Assembly: GCF_000336575.1 (NCBI RefSeq)
Contig: NZ_AOPO01000005.1
Coordinates: forward strand, 62,001 to 126,000
Length of the DNA stretch: 64,000 nt
Direction: 5' to 3'
Origin: Vreelandella titanicae BH1
Lineage (GTDB): Bacteria; Pseudomonadota; Gammaproteobacteria; Pseudomonadales; Halomonadaceae
In this document: piece by piece, positions 35,131-44,309 of the stretch
Position numbering within the stretch: the stretch's first letter is position 1
Layout: each line of letters begins with the position of its first letter
The notes under the pieces: generated by a model
Seen by the model: only the letters and a program-made list of their open reading frames with translations
Database searches by the model: none
Told to the model about the DNA's origin: nothing
Program-made: the position numbers and the translations under genes

Positions 35131-36765
35131 ATGAACGAGATACAGCCACTAAGACAATGGGCGATAGGGGTCGCTCTTTGTCTCACGCTTACCCACAGCC
35201 CTTTAGGCATTAGCTATGCGAATGCGGATTCAGCGCCGTTACAACAGGCGTTAGCCCAGCAATTAAGCGCGGTTGAGGCGCAGCGGCTACCCGTTGCTGA
35301 GTTTTATCAACTGCGCGATGGGCAGCCCGCCTGGCAGGCAGCCGTGGCGGTTGAGTCTCTGGTTGCTGCGTTGAATAGCTTGGAAACCGATGGTCTAACA
35401 CCCGAGGATTACCACGCTGATACACTGATTGATGAGTTCCAGCGCAGTCAGGCAAGCAGTCAAGCCGCTCAGGCGTCGTTTGATATTAAAGCAACTCGAG
35501 CGTTGCTGCTGGCGCTGGATCATTTAGAGCGCGGTAAGGTGAACCCGCGCGATGTCGAACCCCAGTGGGATGCGCCGCGCCCTGAACGTCGCTACTCACT
35601 GCTGCGTGTGGTGCATGCCGTCGATGACCGCTCGCTTGATAACGCGATCGCGCTGGCTCGGCCCTCGTCTGCTGAATATCAGCAACTGCGCGATGCCTTG
35701 AAGCAGCATTATCAGCTGGCTAACCTGGGCAGCGTGCCCTACTTGGCTGCGCGGGAAGAGTCGTTGCGGCCAGGCGATGAAGCCGACGATGTGAGCGTGC
35801 TGCGCCAGCGCCTGGCACTATGGGGAGAGGCTGAGTTACAGGTGGCGGATAGCAGCGCCTATCCATTAATCGGTGTACAAGCCGGGTCGAATCGGCGTGC
35901 CTTTGATGCACCGCTGGAAGCCGCGGTGAGGCGTTTCCAGCGCCGTCATTTGCTGCAGGAAGATGGTGTAGTGGGCGAACAAACTCGCTTGGCGTTGAAC
36001 ACCTCAGTGGCGTCGCGAATCGACCAGCTGCGGGTCAATTTAGAGCGCGCGCGGTGGATCCGTCCGATGCAATCTGCTGAGCCACGAGTATGGGTTGATA
36101 TTGCAGGCTACAGGATGCACTACGTGCGCCCTAACGGCCAGCACTGGGACGCCCGTGTGGTGGTAGGAACCCCGCGGCGCGAGACGCCGATTATCCACTC
36201 TACGATCAGCCATTTAACCATTAATCCTTCCTGGACAATCCCGCCGACGATCATGCGCGAGGATGTGTTGCCCCAGGTGCGTGCCGATATCGACTACTTG
36301 GCGCGTAAAAACATCCAGGTGATTAGCCCCATGGGCGAACCGCTTGCTGCGGAGGAGATCGACTGGCAGCGTCCTGGCGGCGTTATGTTGCGTCAGGTAG
36401 CGGGTACAGGTAACCCGCTAGGTCGCGTCGTGGTACGGTTTCCCAACGATGAAATGATCTATTTGCACGATACCCCCGCGCGTGGATTGTTCCGGCGTGA
36501 TCAGCGTGCACTTAGTTCAGGCTGTATTCGGGTTGAAGGTGTGACTGAGCTGGCGCAAATGCTGCTGCAAGACACCGGCAGTCGTTATCAAATGAGTACG
36601 CTGTTAAAAGGAGGGAGTGATCGCAATGTGAGCTTATCTCAGCGTATTCCCATTGCGCTGCATTATTTGACCGCGTGGCCAAATGCCGAAGGCGAGGTGG
36701 AGTTTAGACCTGATATCTACCGCCGGGATGCAACGCTACTGGCCGCGCTGCAGCGGTCAGTCTAG
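35131..36765 (+). CDS. L,D-transpeptidase of the YcbB/LdtD type
   Basis: A 544-residue periplasmic enzyme. A signal peptide or anchor (WAIGVALCLTLTHSPLG) opens it. A helical region of about 180 residues follows, then a peptidoglycan-binding domain (about 210-290; LRQRLALWGE and AVRRFQRRHLLQEDGVVG). The YkuD catalytic domain is at about 325-475, with the His in IYLHDTPARGLF and the nucleophile in ALSSGCIRVEG. The layout equals that of E. coli LdtD, which makes 3-3 crosslinks. AAGGAGAGGG precedes the ATG. A strong terminator follows. Confidence 0.9.
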   Translation: MNEIQPLRQWAIGVALCLTLTHSPLGISYANADSAPLQQALAQQLSAVEAQRLPVAEFYQLRDGQPAWQAAVAVESLVAALNSLETDGLTPEDYHADTLIDEFQRSQASSQAAQASFDIKATRALLLALDHLERGKVNPRDVEPQWDAPRPERRYSLLRVVHAVDDRSLDNAIALARPSSAEYQQLRDALKQHYQLANLGSVPYLAAREESLRPGDEADDVSVLRQRLALWGEAELQVADSSAYPLIGVQAGSNRRAFDAPLEAAVRRFQRRHLLQEDGVVGEQTRLALNTSVASRIDQLRVNLERARWIRPMQSAEPRVWVDIAGYRMHYVRPNGQHWDARVVVGTPRRETPIIHSTISHLTINPSWTIPPTIMREDVLPQVRADIDYLARKNIQVISPMGEPLAAEEIDWQRPGGVMLRQVAGTGNPLGRVVVRFPNDEMIYLHDTPARGLFRRDQRALSSGCIRVEGVTELAQMLLQDTGSRYQMSTLLKGGSDRNVSLSQRIPIALHYLTAWPNAEGEVEFRPDIYRRDATLLAALQRSV

Positions 36766-36786
36766 ACAGTTGAAAATACGTAAGCC

Positions 36787-36824
36787 AACGCAAAACAACC
36801 GCCCACGTGGCGGTGTTTTGCGTT
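36787..36824. terminator. Bidirectional terminator between LdtD-type and M23 genes
   Basis: AACGCAAAAC-ACCGCC pairs with GGCGGT-GTTTTGCGTT around a five-base loop with one bulged A. It lies between two convergent genes and has T-rich stem ends on both strands. Confidence 0.85.
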
Positions 36825-36852
36825 TGAGTACACGGTAGCTATATAGCGGTCG

Positions 36853-38550
36853 CTAGTCGTCGCTCTCCTGCCGATAATTAGCCACGCTAACCGGGCCTGT
36901 TTCGCCGCTTTCCAGCGCCGCCAATATGGGTGCTGCCTGATTCTGGAACGCAATAAGCGTATCGCCGCTCAAGCTGGTGTTTTCGGGTAGGGGAACCGTC
37001 ATCGCATTGACCGGTGAGTTGTTGACGATGACTTCGTAGTGCAGGTGAGGGCCGGTGCTGCGGCCTGTATTGCCTGATAGCGCGATACGCTCGCCCATTG
37101 TTACACGTTCACCTTGCTTCACCAGCGGCCGGGAGAGGTGCAGGTAGCGCGTCCGGTAGCCATTGTCATGACGGATGACGACATAGCGTCCTGCGGCGCG
37201 ATGGTTGCTCACTCGTTCCACAACACCGTTAGCGGGAGCCGTTACCGGCGTGCCAATCGGCATAGCAAAATCGGTACCGTTATGCGGGCTAGTGCGGCCG
37301 GTTACTGGATGCTTACGGCGCGGATTGAAGCTGGAGCTTAAACGGTAGTTGCCTTCAAACGGGTGGCGCGCAAAGGCAGGATCCAGGCTACCACCCTCAG
37401 GTGTATAGAAGTTATCGTCGCTGGCATTACGCACAACGGTTAAGTCCATGCGTTCGCCGTTGTAATGAACAGCCAATACACGGGAATCTAAAGTTTCACC
37501 ATCGATCATGTCTGACTCGACCAGTACCTGGAAACGATCGCCGCGGCGGCTGTCACGCCGAAAATCGAGCTTCTTTTCGAGTAGTTTCGTCAGTTCTGTT
37601 ACCGAGCCGCTGTTCAAACCTGTCGCCTGGGCGGAGCGCGCAAAGCTACCGCTGACGCTACCGGCATAGAGGCGCTGAACAGGTTCTCCTTGGCGTTCAA
37701 TCGTGGTGATGGCGAAGTGGTCTGCGTCCTTCTCCAGCAGTATGCCGTCACGGGTGTTTTTCATCATGCGTAGCGACAATAAACGCCCATCTTCATCCAG
37801 CTGATAATCAAAGCTGTGCCCGGCGCGCCAATTGGTTAGCATGCGCGGGTCAGGTAAATCCTCCAGCAGAGCCATCACTTCGCTATAGCCTAGGCCTAAT
37901 TCGTTTTGTGCCAGTACGGCAAAAGTTTCGCCGGATTCAACAATGTGGGTTTCCCACTCAGGTACAAAGGGCTCTTCAGCTGCCAGCTCTAAATCCAGAA
38001 AGGAGATATCATCGAATAGCTCAACGCCATAATCCTCATAAGAGGTAGCGTCGGCAATTTCGACGGAAGAGCTGTTGTCTACATTATTATCCAGCATGCC
38101 GCTAGCCAATGTGCCTAGCACAATTGCCATATGCAGCGCACCGTCATCGAGACCACCGCTTTCCAGTGCTGCGGTATTCGGTACCGTGACGTCGACGCCC
38201 AAAGCCGGCTGGTTCGCCATGTCGGCCTCTGCGCTGGCAATGACGTCAAGATCAACGATCTCGGTTGCGGTGAGTTCACTGAGGGGGATATTTTCGCGGG
38301 TCGCGTCGAGGGCGCGCGAGGCGCGATCGATCGCATCTGCTACCGGGGTGCGTTCTTGATGCAGGGAAGGGACGCCCGGAGTAGAGTCGCTTGGGAGCGG
38401 TACTAGCACGCTTTCAAGCGGTGTGTTTAGTTGAGTTAAATCTTGGTATGTCGTCAATAACTTTTGTGTGCCCAGCACGGTGACCATTGTGGCCACGGGT
38501 AACAGTAATAATTTGTGCGTACGGGGCAGCGAATGGAGGATTCGCAACAT
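36853..38550 (-). CDS. M23-family peptidoglycan endopeptidase, MepM-like
   Basis: A 565-residue membrane-anchored protein: N-terminal hydrophobic helix (LLLLPVATMVTVLG), an acidic linker rich in Asp, Glu and Ser (about 60-210), an OapA/LysM-like region (THIVESGETFAVLAQNELG) and a C-terminal LytM domain. Zinc ligands are visible: His and Asp in SPHNGTDFAMP (about 423), and HLH in TGPHLHYEV (about 502). It is the MepM (YebA) layout; E. coli MepM cleaves D,D crosslinks to permit growth. The acidic linker fits a halophile. No strong ribosome-binding site is visible. Confidence 0.9.
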   Translation of the reverse strand: MLRILHSLPRTHKLLLLPVATMVTVLGTQKLLTTYQDLTQLNTPLESVLVPLPSDSTPGVPSLHQERTPVADAIDRASRALDATRENIPLSELTATEIVDLDVIASAEADMANQPALGVDVTVPNTAALESGGLDDGALHMAIVLGTLASGMLDNNVDNSSSVEIADATSYEDYGVELFDDISFLDLELAAEEPFVPEWETHIVESGETFAVLAQNELGLGYSEVMALLEDLPDPRMLTNWRAGHSFDYQLDEDGRLLSLRMMKNTRDGILLEKDADHFAITTIERQGEPVQRLYAGSVSGSFARSAQATGLNSGSVTELTKLLEKKLDFRRDSRRGDRFQVLVESDMIDGETLDSRVLAVHYNGERMDLTVVRNASDDNFYTPEGGSLDPAFARHPFEGNYRLSSSFNPRRKHPVTGRTSPHNGTDFAMPIGTPVTAPANGVVERVSNHRAAGRYVVIRHDNGYRTRYLHLSRPLVKQGERVTMGERIALSGNTGRSTGPHLHYEVIVNNSPVNAMTVPLPENTSLSGDTLIAFQNQAAPILAALESGETGPVSVANYRQESDD

Positions 38551-38985
38551 GGGTAAATGGACCGCCGAGTTCGTGATTAAAAGTAACTATTAAGCGAATA
38601 AACCCGGAAACCATACCCCATGAAGGCAGGGGTGCATAGACTGTATATCTATACATAAAGCGTAATTAAATACAAAAATAGCACTAACAGACAGAGATTA
38701 CTATTTATAAACAGCGTTTGCTAACAAATGTAACCAGTGAAGCGTGCTAACTAAATAATCTGTGTTAACTATAGACGAAAACTACGCTTTTAAAAGCTAA
38801 AGTATAATCTGTGTCAAATATTTTCCCGCTGGATAGAAATAACGTGCTCTTTTACCTGCGACCAGCAGTTAATCTCAAGCATTTTGTAAGCATGGGCGGA
38901 AGTGTTAGCTGTTTCCTGGCATTCTAGCCATGTTTTTTCGAACATTAAGCGCATTGTTTCGCTGTATTGCGTTGAGGAAATCGAA
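38551..38985. other. AT-rich intergenic region with divergent promoters
   Basis: The 435-base gap separates the M23 gene (minus) from the LysR gene (plus). It is clearly AT-rich compared with its neighbours and should hold both promoters. A short perfect inverted repeat, TGTATA-TC-TATACA, lies at 38642-38655. No coding sequence or RNA gene is supported. Confidence 0.5.
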
Positions 38986-39909
38986 ATGTCCCGGGTAACA
39001 CTTTCACAATGGCAAATGTTGGCCGCCGTGGTTGACCACGGCGGATTTGCGCGTGCGGCAGAGGCGGTACATAAAAGCCCCTCCACGCTGAACCATGCCG
39101 TTCATAAATTAGAAGAGCAGCTAGGCGTGCAGGTGCTGGAGCCTATTGGCCGACAAGTACGGTTAACCGAAGCGGGCGAGCTGCTGCTTCGGCGCGCGCG
39201 TCAATTAATAGAGAGCGCAGCGTCACTTGAAGATGTCGCCACCCGGCTAGCCGCTGGTTTAGAAGCGGAAGTGGTAGTGGCAATCGATCAGGTGTTTCCC
39301 GCTGCTGCTCAAGCTAAAGCGCTAGAGCGATTCTCTGAAACGTACCCGCAGGTGCGCGTTCAGTTGCACGAGAGTGTTCTCAATGGCGGCATTGAGATGC
39401 TCTATGATGGCCGCGCAGACTTGGTAGTCTCCGGCATTGAGGCGCAGGGCTTCTTGGGCGAGCCGTTGGTCACGGTGCGCTTTGTTGCCGTGGCGCATCC
39501 CCAGCATGCGCTACATCAATTGGGCCGCTCGTTGGATCTACGCGATCTAGCCCAGTATCGGCAGTTGGTGGTGCGTGATTCAGCGCTGCGCCAATCAACC
39601 AATGCTGGCTGGTTGAAAGCCGAGCAGCGTTGGACCGTCAGCCACCTCAATACCTCACTGGATATGCTAAGGCGTGGCTTGGGGTTTGCCTGGATGCCGG
39701 AAACACGAATTGCGGAGGAGTTAAACAGCGGGCAATTAAAGCCGCTGCCACTACCCGCGGGCGGTATTCGTGAAGTGCCGATTCAGATGATTTTTCGCGA
39801 CCGAGACCGGGCAGGGCCAGCGGCTCATGCGATGGCCGCCGCACTGAAACAGGCCGTGGTGAGCGAATGCGCGCTGAATGATTCGACTGACTCGAATGAA
39901 AGGCCGTAA
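38986..39909 (+). CDS. LysR-family transcriptional regulator
   Basis: A 307-residue regulator. The winged helix-turn-helix spans about 1-65 (TLSQWQMLAAVVDHGGFARAAEA, read as WQMLAAVVDHGG and FARAAEAVHKSPSTLNHAV), then HKLEEQLGVQVLEPIGRQ. A periplasmic-binding-type effector domain follows. ATG 38986 follows GAGGAAA; the upstream frame is rejected. It is 90 bases upstream of the glutathionyl-hydroquinone reductase gene and reads the same way; targets are unknown. Confidence 0.9.
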   Translation: MSRVTLSQWQMLAAVVDHGGFARAAEAVHKSPSTLNHAVHKLEEQLGVQVLEPIGRQVRLTEAGELLLRRARQLIESAASLEDVATRLAAGLEAEVVVAIDQVFPAAAQAKALERFSETYPQVRVQLHESVLNGGIEMLYDGRADLVVSGIEAQGFLGEPLVTVRFVAVAHPQHALHQLGRSLDLRDLAQYRQLVVRDSALRQSTNAGWLKAEQRWTVSHLNTSLDMLRRGLGFAWMPETRIAEELNSGQLKPLPLPAGGIREVPIQMIFRDRDRAGPAAHAMAAALKQAVVSECALNDSTDSNERP

Positions 39910-39998
39910 AACATCCGCTTGAGCGTTCCTGAAGCGGGCGTATGCTGAAGAAAAGAACGTAATTGTTAGCACCTCTAATGACTTTCAGGAGACGCCCA

Positions 39999-40991
39999 AT
40001 GGGATTACTGGTAAATGGCAAGTGGCAAGACCAGTGGTATGACACTAAAAAACACGGCGGCGAATTTGTTCGTGAGTCCGCTCAGCTTCGCGACTGGGTG
40101 GGCAGCCATCCGGAGACTGACGGTGACTGCTACCCAGCGGAAAAAGAGCGTTATCATTTATATGTCTCGCTAGCCTGCCCCTGGGCGCATCGCACGCTGA
40201 TTATGCGTAAGTTGAAAGGGCTAGAGCCGTTGATCGGCACGTCCCATGTTAGCCCCTTGATGCTCGACCAAGGCTGGACGTACCGTCAGGACGAAGGTGC
40301 CAGTGGCGACCCCGTTAACGGCGTCGACTACCATCACCAGCTGTATACCATGACCGACCCCCACTATACCGGGCGTGTCACCGTGCCCGTGCTATGGGAC
40401 AAACAGCGCAGCGCCATCGTTAATAATGAGTCTGCAGACTTGCTACGTATTTTTAACCGTGCGTTCGATGAATTGACCGGCAACGACCTGGATTTTTACC
40501 CAGAAGATCTGCGCGGTGTCATTGATGACGTAAACGCCGATGTTTACGACCACATCAATAACGGCGTTTATAAATCAGGCTTTGCCACCGAACAGGCGGT
40601 TTATGAGAAGCACGTGAAGGCGTTGTTTGACGGTCTAGAGCGTATGGAAGCACGCTTGGCCGAGCATCGTTACTTGGCGGGGGAGTGGTTAACCGAGGCG
40701 GATATTCGTCTCTTTACCACGCTGATCCGGTTTGACGCGGTTTACTATGGCCACTTCAAATGCAATTTTAAGCGCATTGAAGATTATCCCAATCTCTCCA
40801 ATTACGTGAGAGAAATTTATCAGTGGCCGGGGGTGGCGGAGACCGTCAATATGGATCACATCAAACGCCACTACTATTATAGTCACGACACGATTAACCC
40901 AACGCGAATCGTACCTGCTGGGCCACTACTCGACCTTGAACGGTCTCACGACCGGGAGCGTTTACCGGGGCAGGGCGTGCGGCGTAAATAG
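39999..40991 (+). CDS. Glutathionyl-hydroquinone reductase, YqjG/ECM4 type
   Basis: A 330-residue Xi-class glutathione transferase. The catalytic Cys lies in SLACPWAHRTLIMRKLKGL, the family signature, followed by the GSH-binding segment NNESADLLRIFN. The C-terminal helical domain includes TEADIRLFTTLIRFD. The enzyme reduces glutathionyl-hydroquinones back to hydroquinone with release of glutathione disulfide, protecting against quinones. ATG 39999 follows AGGAGA; the ORF upstream is rejected. It may be regulated by the adjacent LysR protein; a bidirectional terminator follows. Confidence 0.9.
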   Translation: MGLLVNGKWQDQWYDTKKHGGEFVRESAQLRDWVGSHPETDGDCYPAEKERYHLYVSLACPWAHRTLIMRKLKGLEPLIGTSHVSPLMLDQGWTYRQDEGASGDPVNGVDYHHQLYTMTDPHYTGRVTVPVLWDKQRSAIVNNESADLLRIFNRAFDELTGNDLDFYPEDLRGVIDDVNADVYDHINNGVYKSGFATEQAVYEKHVKALFDGLERMEARLAEHRYLAGEWLTEADIRLFTTLIRFDAVYYGHFKCNFKRIEDYPNLSNYVREIYQWPGVAETVNMDHIKRHYYYSHDTINPTRIVPAGPLLDLERSHDRERLPGQGVRRK

Positions 40992-41010
40992 ATGCGTATC
41001 GCTAGCTAGC

Positions 41011-41042
41011 AAAAAGGGCCGCCCAGTTGGGCAGCCCTTTTT
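41011..41042. terminator. Bidirectional terminator after the glutathione transferase gene
   Basis: AAAAAGGGC and GCCCTTTTT arms with an inner GCCCA/TGGGC stem. The T-tract is on both strands, so it also serves the PRC-barrel gene from the other side. Confidence 0.85.
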
Positions 41043-41072
41043 CTAATGCTGAGATTCTACTGCTAGCGTTTC

Positions 41073-41102
41073 GTTGCTATTAAAAACGTTGCTATTAAAA
41101 AC
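41073..41102. repeat. Perfect 15-bp tandem duplication
   Basis: GTTGCTATTAAAAAC is present twice without a gap (41073-41087, 41088-41102), just past the end of the PRC-barrel gene. Likely a recent slippage duplication. Confidence 0.8.
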
Positions 41103-41114
41103 AATGGGGAAGCG

Positions 41115-41603
41115 TTAGCCATTATCATCGATATCTAACGCTTCACGGGTACGCTGCCAAGCGCTTTCAGCGCCCTCTTGGGTAGTTTGCCAGGCATCGC
41201 GAGCGTTGGCTTTAGTCTGCTCCCACCACTCGTTATTGTAAGCCGGGAAGGCTTCGACTTCTTCCTGGCTGGCTTCGACCATAATGCGATGTTCTGTATC
41301 ACCATCGGCGTCCGTTTCGGTTTCGAGGGTGAAGTAGTCGGTATCAACAACGATCTCGCGGCCGCCGAGGCCCAGTACTGAACCGCTTTCGATCACAATC
41401 GCGGTAATGCGCATCTCTTCATCAAACAGGATGTCATCGACGTCACCAATCTCTTCACCGGAACCGCCGGCAAAATAGACCTCTGCATCAAGAATGTCGT
41501 CGGCAGAATACATGCCCTGGGGCTCATCCTGCGCGTGAGCATTCATGGCAACGCTGCCCATAAGGGCGGTACCGATAAGGGTTGTGAGGATTGTCTTACG
41601 CAT
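41115..41603 (-). CDS. Secreted PRC-barrel domain protein
   Basis: A 162-residue exported protein. A signal peptide (TILTTLIGTALMGSVAMNAHA) opens it. The PRC-barrel domain spans about 30-105 (DILDAEVYFAGGSGEEIGDV, read as ILDAEVYF and GEEIGDVDDILFD). A helical tail with repeated WQTT/WQRT-type segments (AWQTTQEGAESAWQRTREAL) closes it. The protein is very acidic, suiting a periplasm at high salt. Function is unknown; such proteins are commonly stress-induced. GGAGAG precedes the ATG. Confidence 0.85.
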   Translation of the reverse strand: MRKTILTTLIGTALMGSVAMNAHAQDEPQGMYSADDILDAEVYFAGGSGEEIGDVDDILFDEEMRITAIVIESGSVLGLGGREIVVDTDYFTLETETDADGDTEHRIMVEASQEEVEAFPAYNNEWWEQTKANARDAWQTTQEGAESAWQRTREALDIDDNG

Positions 41604-41758
41604 AGCATCTCTCCATGTGGCTACGATAGATAATAGATCGGTGTGCTTGTAGGTGTATTGGGGGATAACGTAACTAGAACCACCAACACATCGTGTTGCT
41701 AAAAAAACCGACCTACCAAAACGGAAATGGTGTAATTAAAGGGGGGCTTATAATGCTA

Positions 41759-41956
41759 TTACTGCTTATCAGCCCAGTCATCGGCTTGACGCTCTGCTTC
41801 TTCGCGCTCTAGGCCGTACTTCTGCTGAAGCTTGCCTACCAATTGATCCTTTTTACCACCGATCTGATCCAACTCATCGTCGGTGAGCTCGCCCCAGCTT
41901 GAGCGTGCCTTACCCTTCATCTCTTTCCATTTGCCTTCAATTTGATCCCAGTTCAT
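41759..41956 (-). CDS. CsbD-family stress protein
   Basis: A 65-residue highly charged protein. The opening MNWDQIEGKWKEMKGKAR and the central WGELTDDELDQIGGKKDQLVG (read as ELTDDELDQIGGK) are the CsbD/YjbJ pattern. These small proteins are abundant under osmotic, phosphate or general stress; their molecular role is not established. AAGGAG precedes the ATG. It lies upstream of the PRC-barrel gene in the same direction, and both may be stress-responsive. Confidence 0.92.
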   Translation of the reverse strand: MNWDQIEGKWKEMKGKARSSWGELTDDELDQIGGKKDQLVGKLQQKYGLEREEAERQADDWADKQ

Positions 41957-42489
41957 TGCATCGCTCCTTGAGAATAGTGAACTTGATTAGGCACTTTTTC
42001 AGGTTAGACCATATGTGCATGAGCGCAAGTCCTTGTTTCACTGTGGTGTAAGTTAAAAGTACTGGTCAGACGCCAAATGCAATGGTAGGATGCGCGCTCC
42101 TCGCATGTGTTGACCCCTCCATCACGACGGTAAGCGTTTAACTGCATAGTTATTAATGAGTAGATGTTAATAGTTATTTGTAGTGTCGCTTGCGGGAACA
42201 TCTCGCCAATTGCTAGATGTTCATTGCTGTGTAGATGGCGCGCCTCCAGTATTTCACCAAACGGGTGAAATCGGCGCAGAAGGTCGCCACAACGGTTGGC
42301 CCGCTAATGCGTTGTTTGCCAACCGGATGCTAGGTGCGACCGGCGTCTCCGACTCCACTGATGGCTTTGACCGCTACGGCGGTGCCTGTTATCGATAATG
42401 ACCATTCTTCATGTCGTTGTGCGATGACTGAGTCAGAGACGCTTATGATGTTTTTTGCCGGTACTTGCCGGCCTACCAAGGTGTGATTA
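41957..42489. other. Structured non-coding region upstream of the DEAD-box helicase
   Basis: A gap of 533 bases with four well-formed stem-loops: 42196-42222 (GAACATCT/AGATGTTC), 42251-42271 (ATTTCACC/GGTGAAAT), 42293-42325 (CGGTTGGC/GCCAACCG) and 42457-42472 (GCCGG/CCGGC). It may be a long structured helicase leader or hold a small RNA. The small open frame at 42183-42398 carries no recognisable features. Confidence 0.55.
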
Positions 42490-44205
42490 ATGACCTCGAC
42501 TTCTGTCGCCTCGCCGAGCTTCGGCGATCTGGCTCTTTTGCCTGCCGTTCTGTCTGCTGTTGAATCACAGGGCTACCTCGTTCCCTCGCCGATTCAGGCA
42601 CAAACTATTCCTGCGTTGCTTGAAGGCCGCGATATGCTGGGCCAGGCCCAGACGGGTACCGGCAAAACCGCAGCGTTTGCATTACCGTTACTGTCACGTT
42701 TAGAGCTGACTCGCCGTGAGCCCCAAGTGTTGGTTATGGCGCCAACCCGCGAATTGGCTCAGCAAGTAGCTGCCTCGTTTAGTAAATATGGCCAAAACCT
42801 GAAAGGTCTCGAAGTTGCGACCCTATGTGGTGGCCAAGAGTACCGTGAACAGCTGGGCGCCCTTAAGCGTGGCGCGCAAGTGGTTGTCGGTACCCCCGGC
42901 CGGATTATCGACCACCTGGACCGCGGTAGCCTGAAGCTTGATGGCCTCTCCGCCCTAGTGCTGGACGAAGCTGATGAAATGTTGCGCATGGGCTTTATCG
43001 ACGACGTAAAACGCGTGGTTGCCGATACCCCGAAAGATGCTCAGCGTGTGTTCTTCTCAGCGACACTGCCCACTGAAATCGAGCGCATCGTTAACCGTTA
43101 CTTGGTTAACCCAGTGAAAGTCGCGATTGAGTCGGGCACCACGACCGGCGAAAACATCGAACAGCGCATTGTGCGTGTTGATGGTGGCGCTAAGCTTGAA
43201 GCTCTTTCGCGTATTCTTGAAGTCGAGCCGGTCGATGGGGCCATCGTCTTTGTACGTACCCGTGCCGCTTGTACCACGCTCGTTGAGCAGTTGACTGCTC
43301 GTGGCGTTAACGCTGCTGGCCTGTCCGGTGATCTTGATCAGAGCCTGCGTGAGCGTACTATTACGCGCTTGAAGCGTGGCAAAGTCGACGTACTGATCGC
43401 TACCGATGTAGCTGCCCGTGGTCTTGACGTGTCGCGTATCACTCACGTTATCAACTACGATCTGCCTCAAGATGCAGAGGCTTATACGCACCGTATTGGC
43501 CGTACCGGTCGTGCGGGCCGTAGCGGTATCGCGATTACCTTTGCTGGCTTCCGTGAAGGCCGCAAAGTGGGCTGGATGGAGCAGGCAACCGGTCAGAAAA
43601 TGACCGAAATGCCGCTACCTGATGAAGCCGCTATTCGTGCCCATCGCGATGACGTCTTCTATCAGCGTGTTATCGCCTCCTTAACGAAGGGCGCCGAAGA
43701 GCAGCGTGCGCTGATTGAGCGTCTGATCGAAGAAGGCCATGACCCGATCGAGCTGACTTGTGCGTTTGCCGCTATGGCGCGTGCTGACGAAGCGCCGATC
43801 GGTCGCCTGCAGGCGCCGCGCAAAGAGAAGCCCTCGCGTGATGGAGCGTCTGGCGGTAAGCCGGGTGCACGCCGCGAACGCACTGGTGCGCCAACTGAAG
43901 GTATGACGCGCTACCGCGTATCGGTTGGTCATAAAGATGGCGTCAAGCCTGGCCAACTAGTCGGTGCCCTCGCCAATGAAGGCGGCATTGAAGGCGCGCG
44001 TATCGGTCGTATCGATATTCGCAACGCTTTCTCTGTGGTCGAACTGCCGAGCGGCTTGCCCTCGACGATTCTGACCAAGATGGCCCGTGCCCGTGTGGCC
44101 GGTCGTCCGTTGGAAATCAGCGAAGACAGCGCACCGGCTGAGCGCGCTCCACGCCGTCGTCGTGACGAAGGTGATGCGCCGGTTCGTCGTCGCGAACGCG
44201 CCTAG
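42490..44205 (+). CDS. deaD: DEAD-box ATP-dependent RNA helicase, DeaD/CsdA type
   Basis: A 571-residue helicase. Motifs in order: Q motif (GYLVPSPIQAQTIP), Walker A AQTGTGKT, PTRELA, DEAD in VLDEADEML, SAT in FFSATLPTE, ARGLDV and HRIGRTGRAGR. Beyond the core is a DbpA-type RNA-binding domain (about 470-545; YRVSVGHKDGVKPGQLVGAL) and a basic arginine-rich tail. In enterobacteria CsdA acts in ribosome assembly and mRNA turnover at low temperature. AAGGTG precedes the ATG. A structured region upstream may serve as leader. Confidence 0.92.
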   Translation: MTSTSVASPSFGDLALLPAVLSAVESQGYLVPSPIQAQTIPALLEGRDMLGQAQTGTGKTAAFALPLLSRLELTRREPQVLVMAPTRELAQQVAASFSKYGQNLKGLEVATLCGGQEYREQLGALKRGAQVVVGTPGRIIDHLDRGSLKLDGLSALVLDEADEMLRMGFIDDVKRVVADTPKDAQRVFFSATLPTEIERIVNRYLVNPVKVAIESGTTTGENIEQRIVRVDGGAKLEALSRILEVEPVDGAIVFVRTRAACTTLVEQLTARGVNAAGLSGDLDQSLRERTITRLKRGKVDVLIATDVAARGLDVSRITHVINYDLPQDAEAYTHRIGRTGRAGRSGIAITFAGFREGRKVGWMEQATGQKMTEMPLPDEAAIRAHRDDVFYQRVIASLTKGAEEQRALIERLIEEGHDPIELTCAFAAMARADEAPIGRLQAPRKEKPSRDGASGGKPGARRERTGAPTEGMTRYRVSVGHKDGVKPGQLVGALANEGGIEGARIGRIDIRNAFSVVELPSGLPSTILTKMARARVAGRPLEISEDSAPAERAPRRRRDEGDAPVRRRERA

Positions 44206-44263
44206 GTCTTCATCAATGTAAGGATTAATCAGCTGCCGCCAAGCGGCAACTGAGAAGATCTCG

Positions 44264-44301
44264 ACGCCCTCGTACCGTTACTGGTGCGGGGGCGTTTTTT
44301 T
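44264..44301 (+). terminator. Strong terminator after the helicase gene
   Basis: A 13-bp stem (ACGCCCTCGTACC with GGTGCGGGGGCGT, two G-T pairs), six-base loop and seven T. Confidence 0.9.
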
Positions 44302-44309
44302 GCTACCTT

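Noticed and set aside
42183..42398. 71-residue open frame before the helicase
   Set aside because: No ribosome-binding site and no recognisable features; it is crossed by perfect stem-loops, which point to non-coding use of the region.
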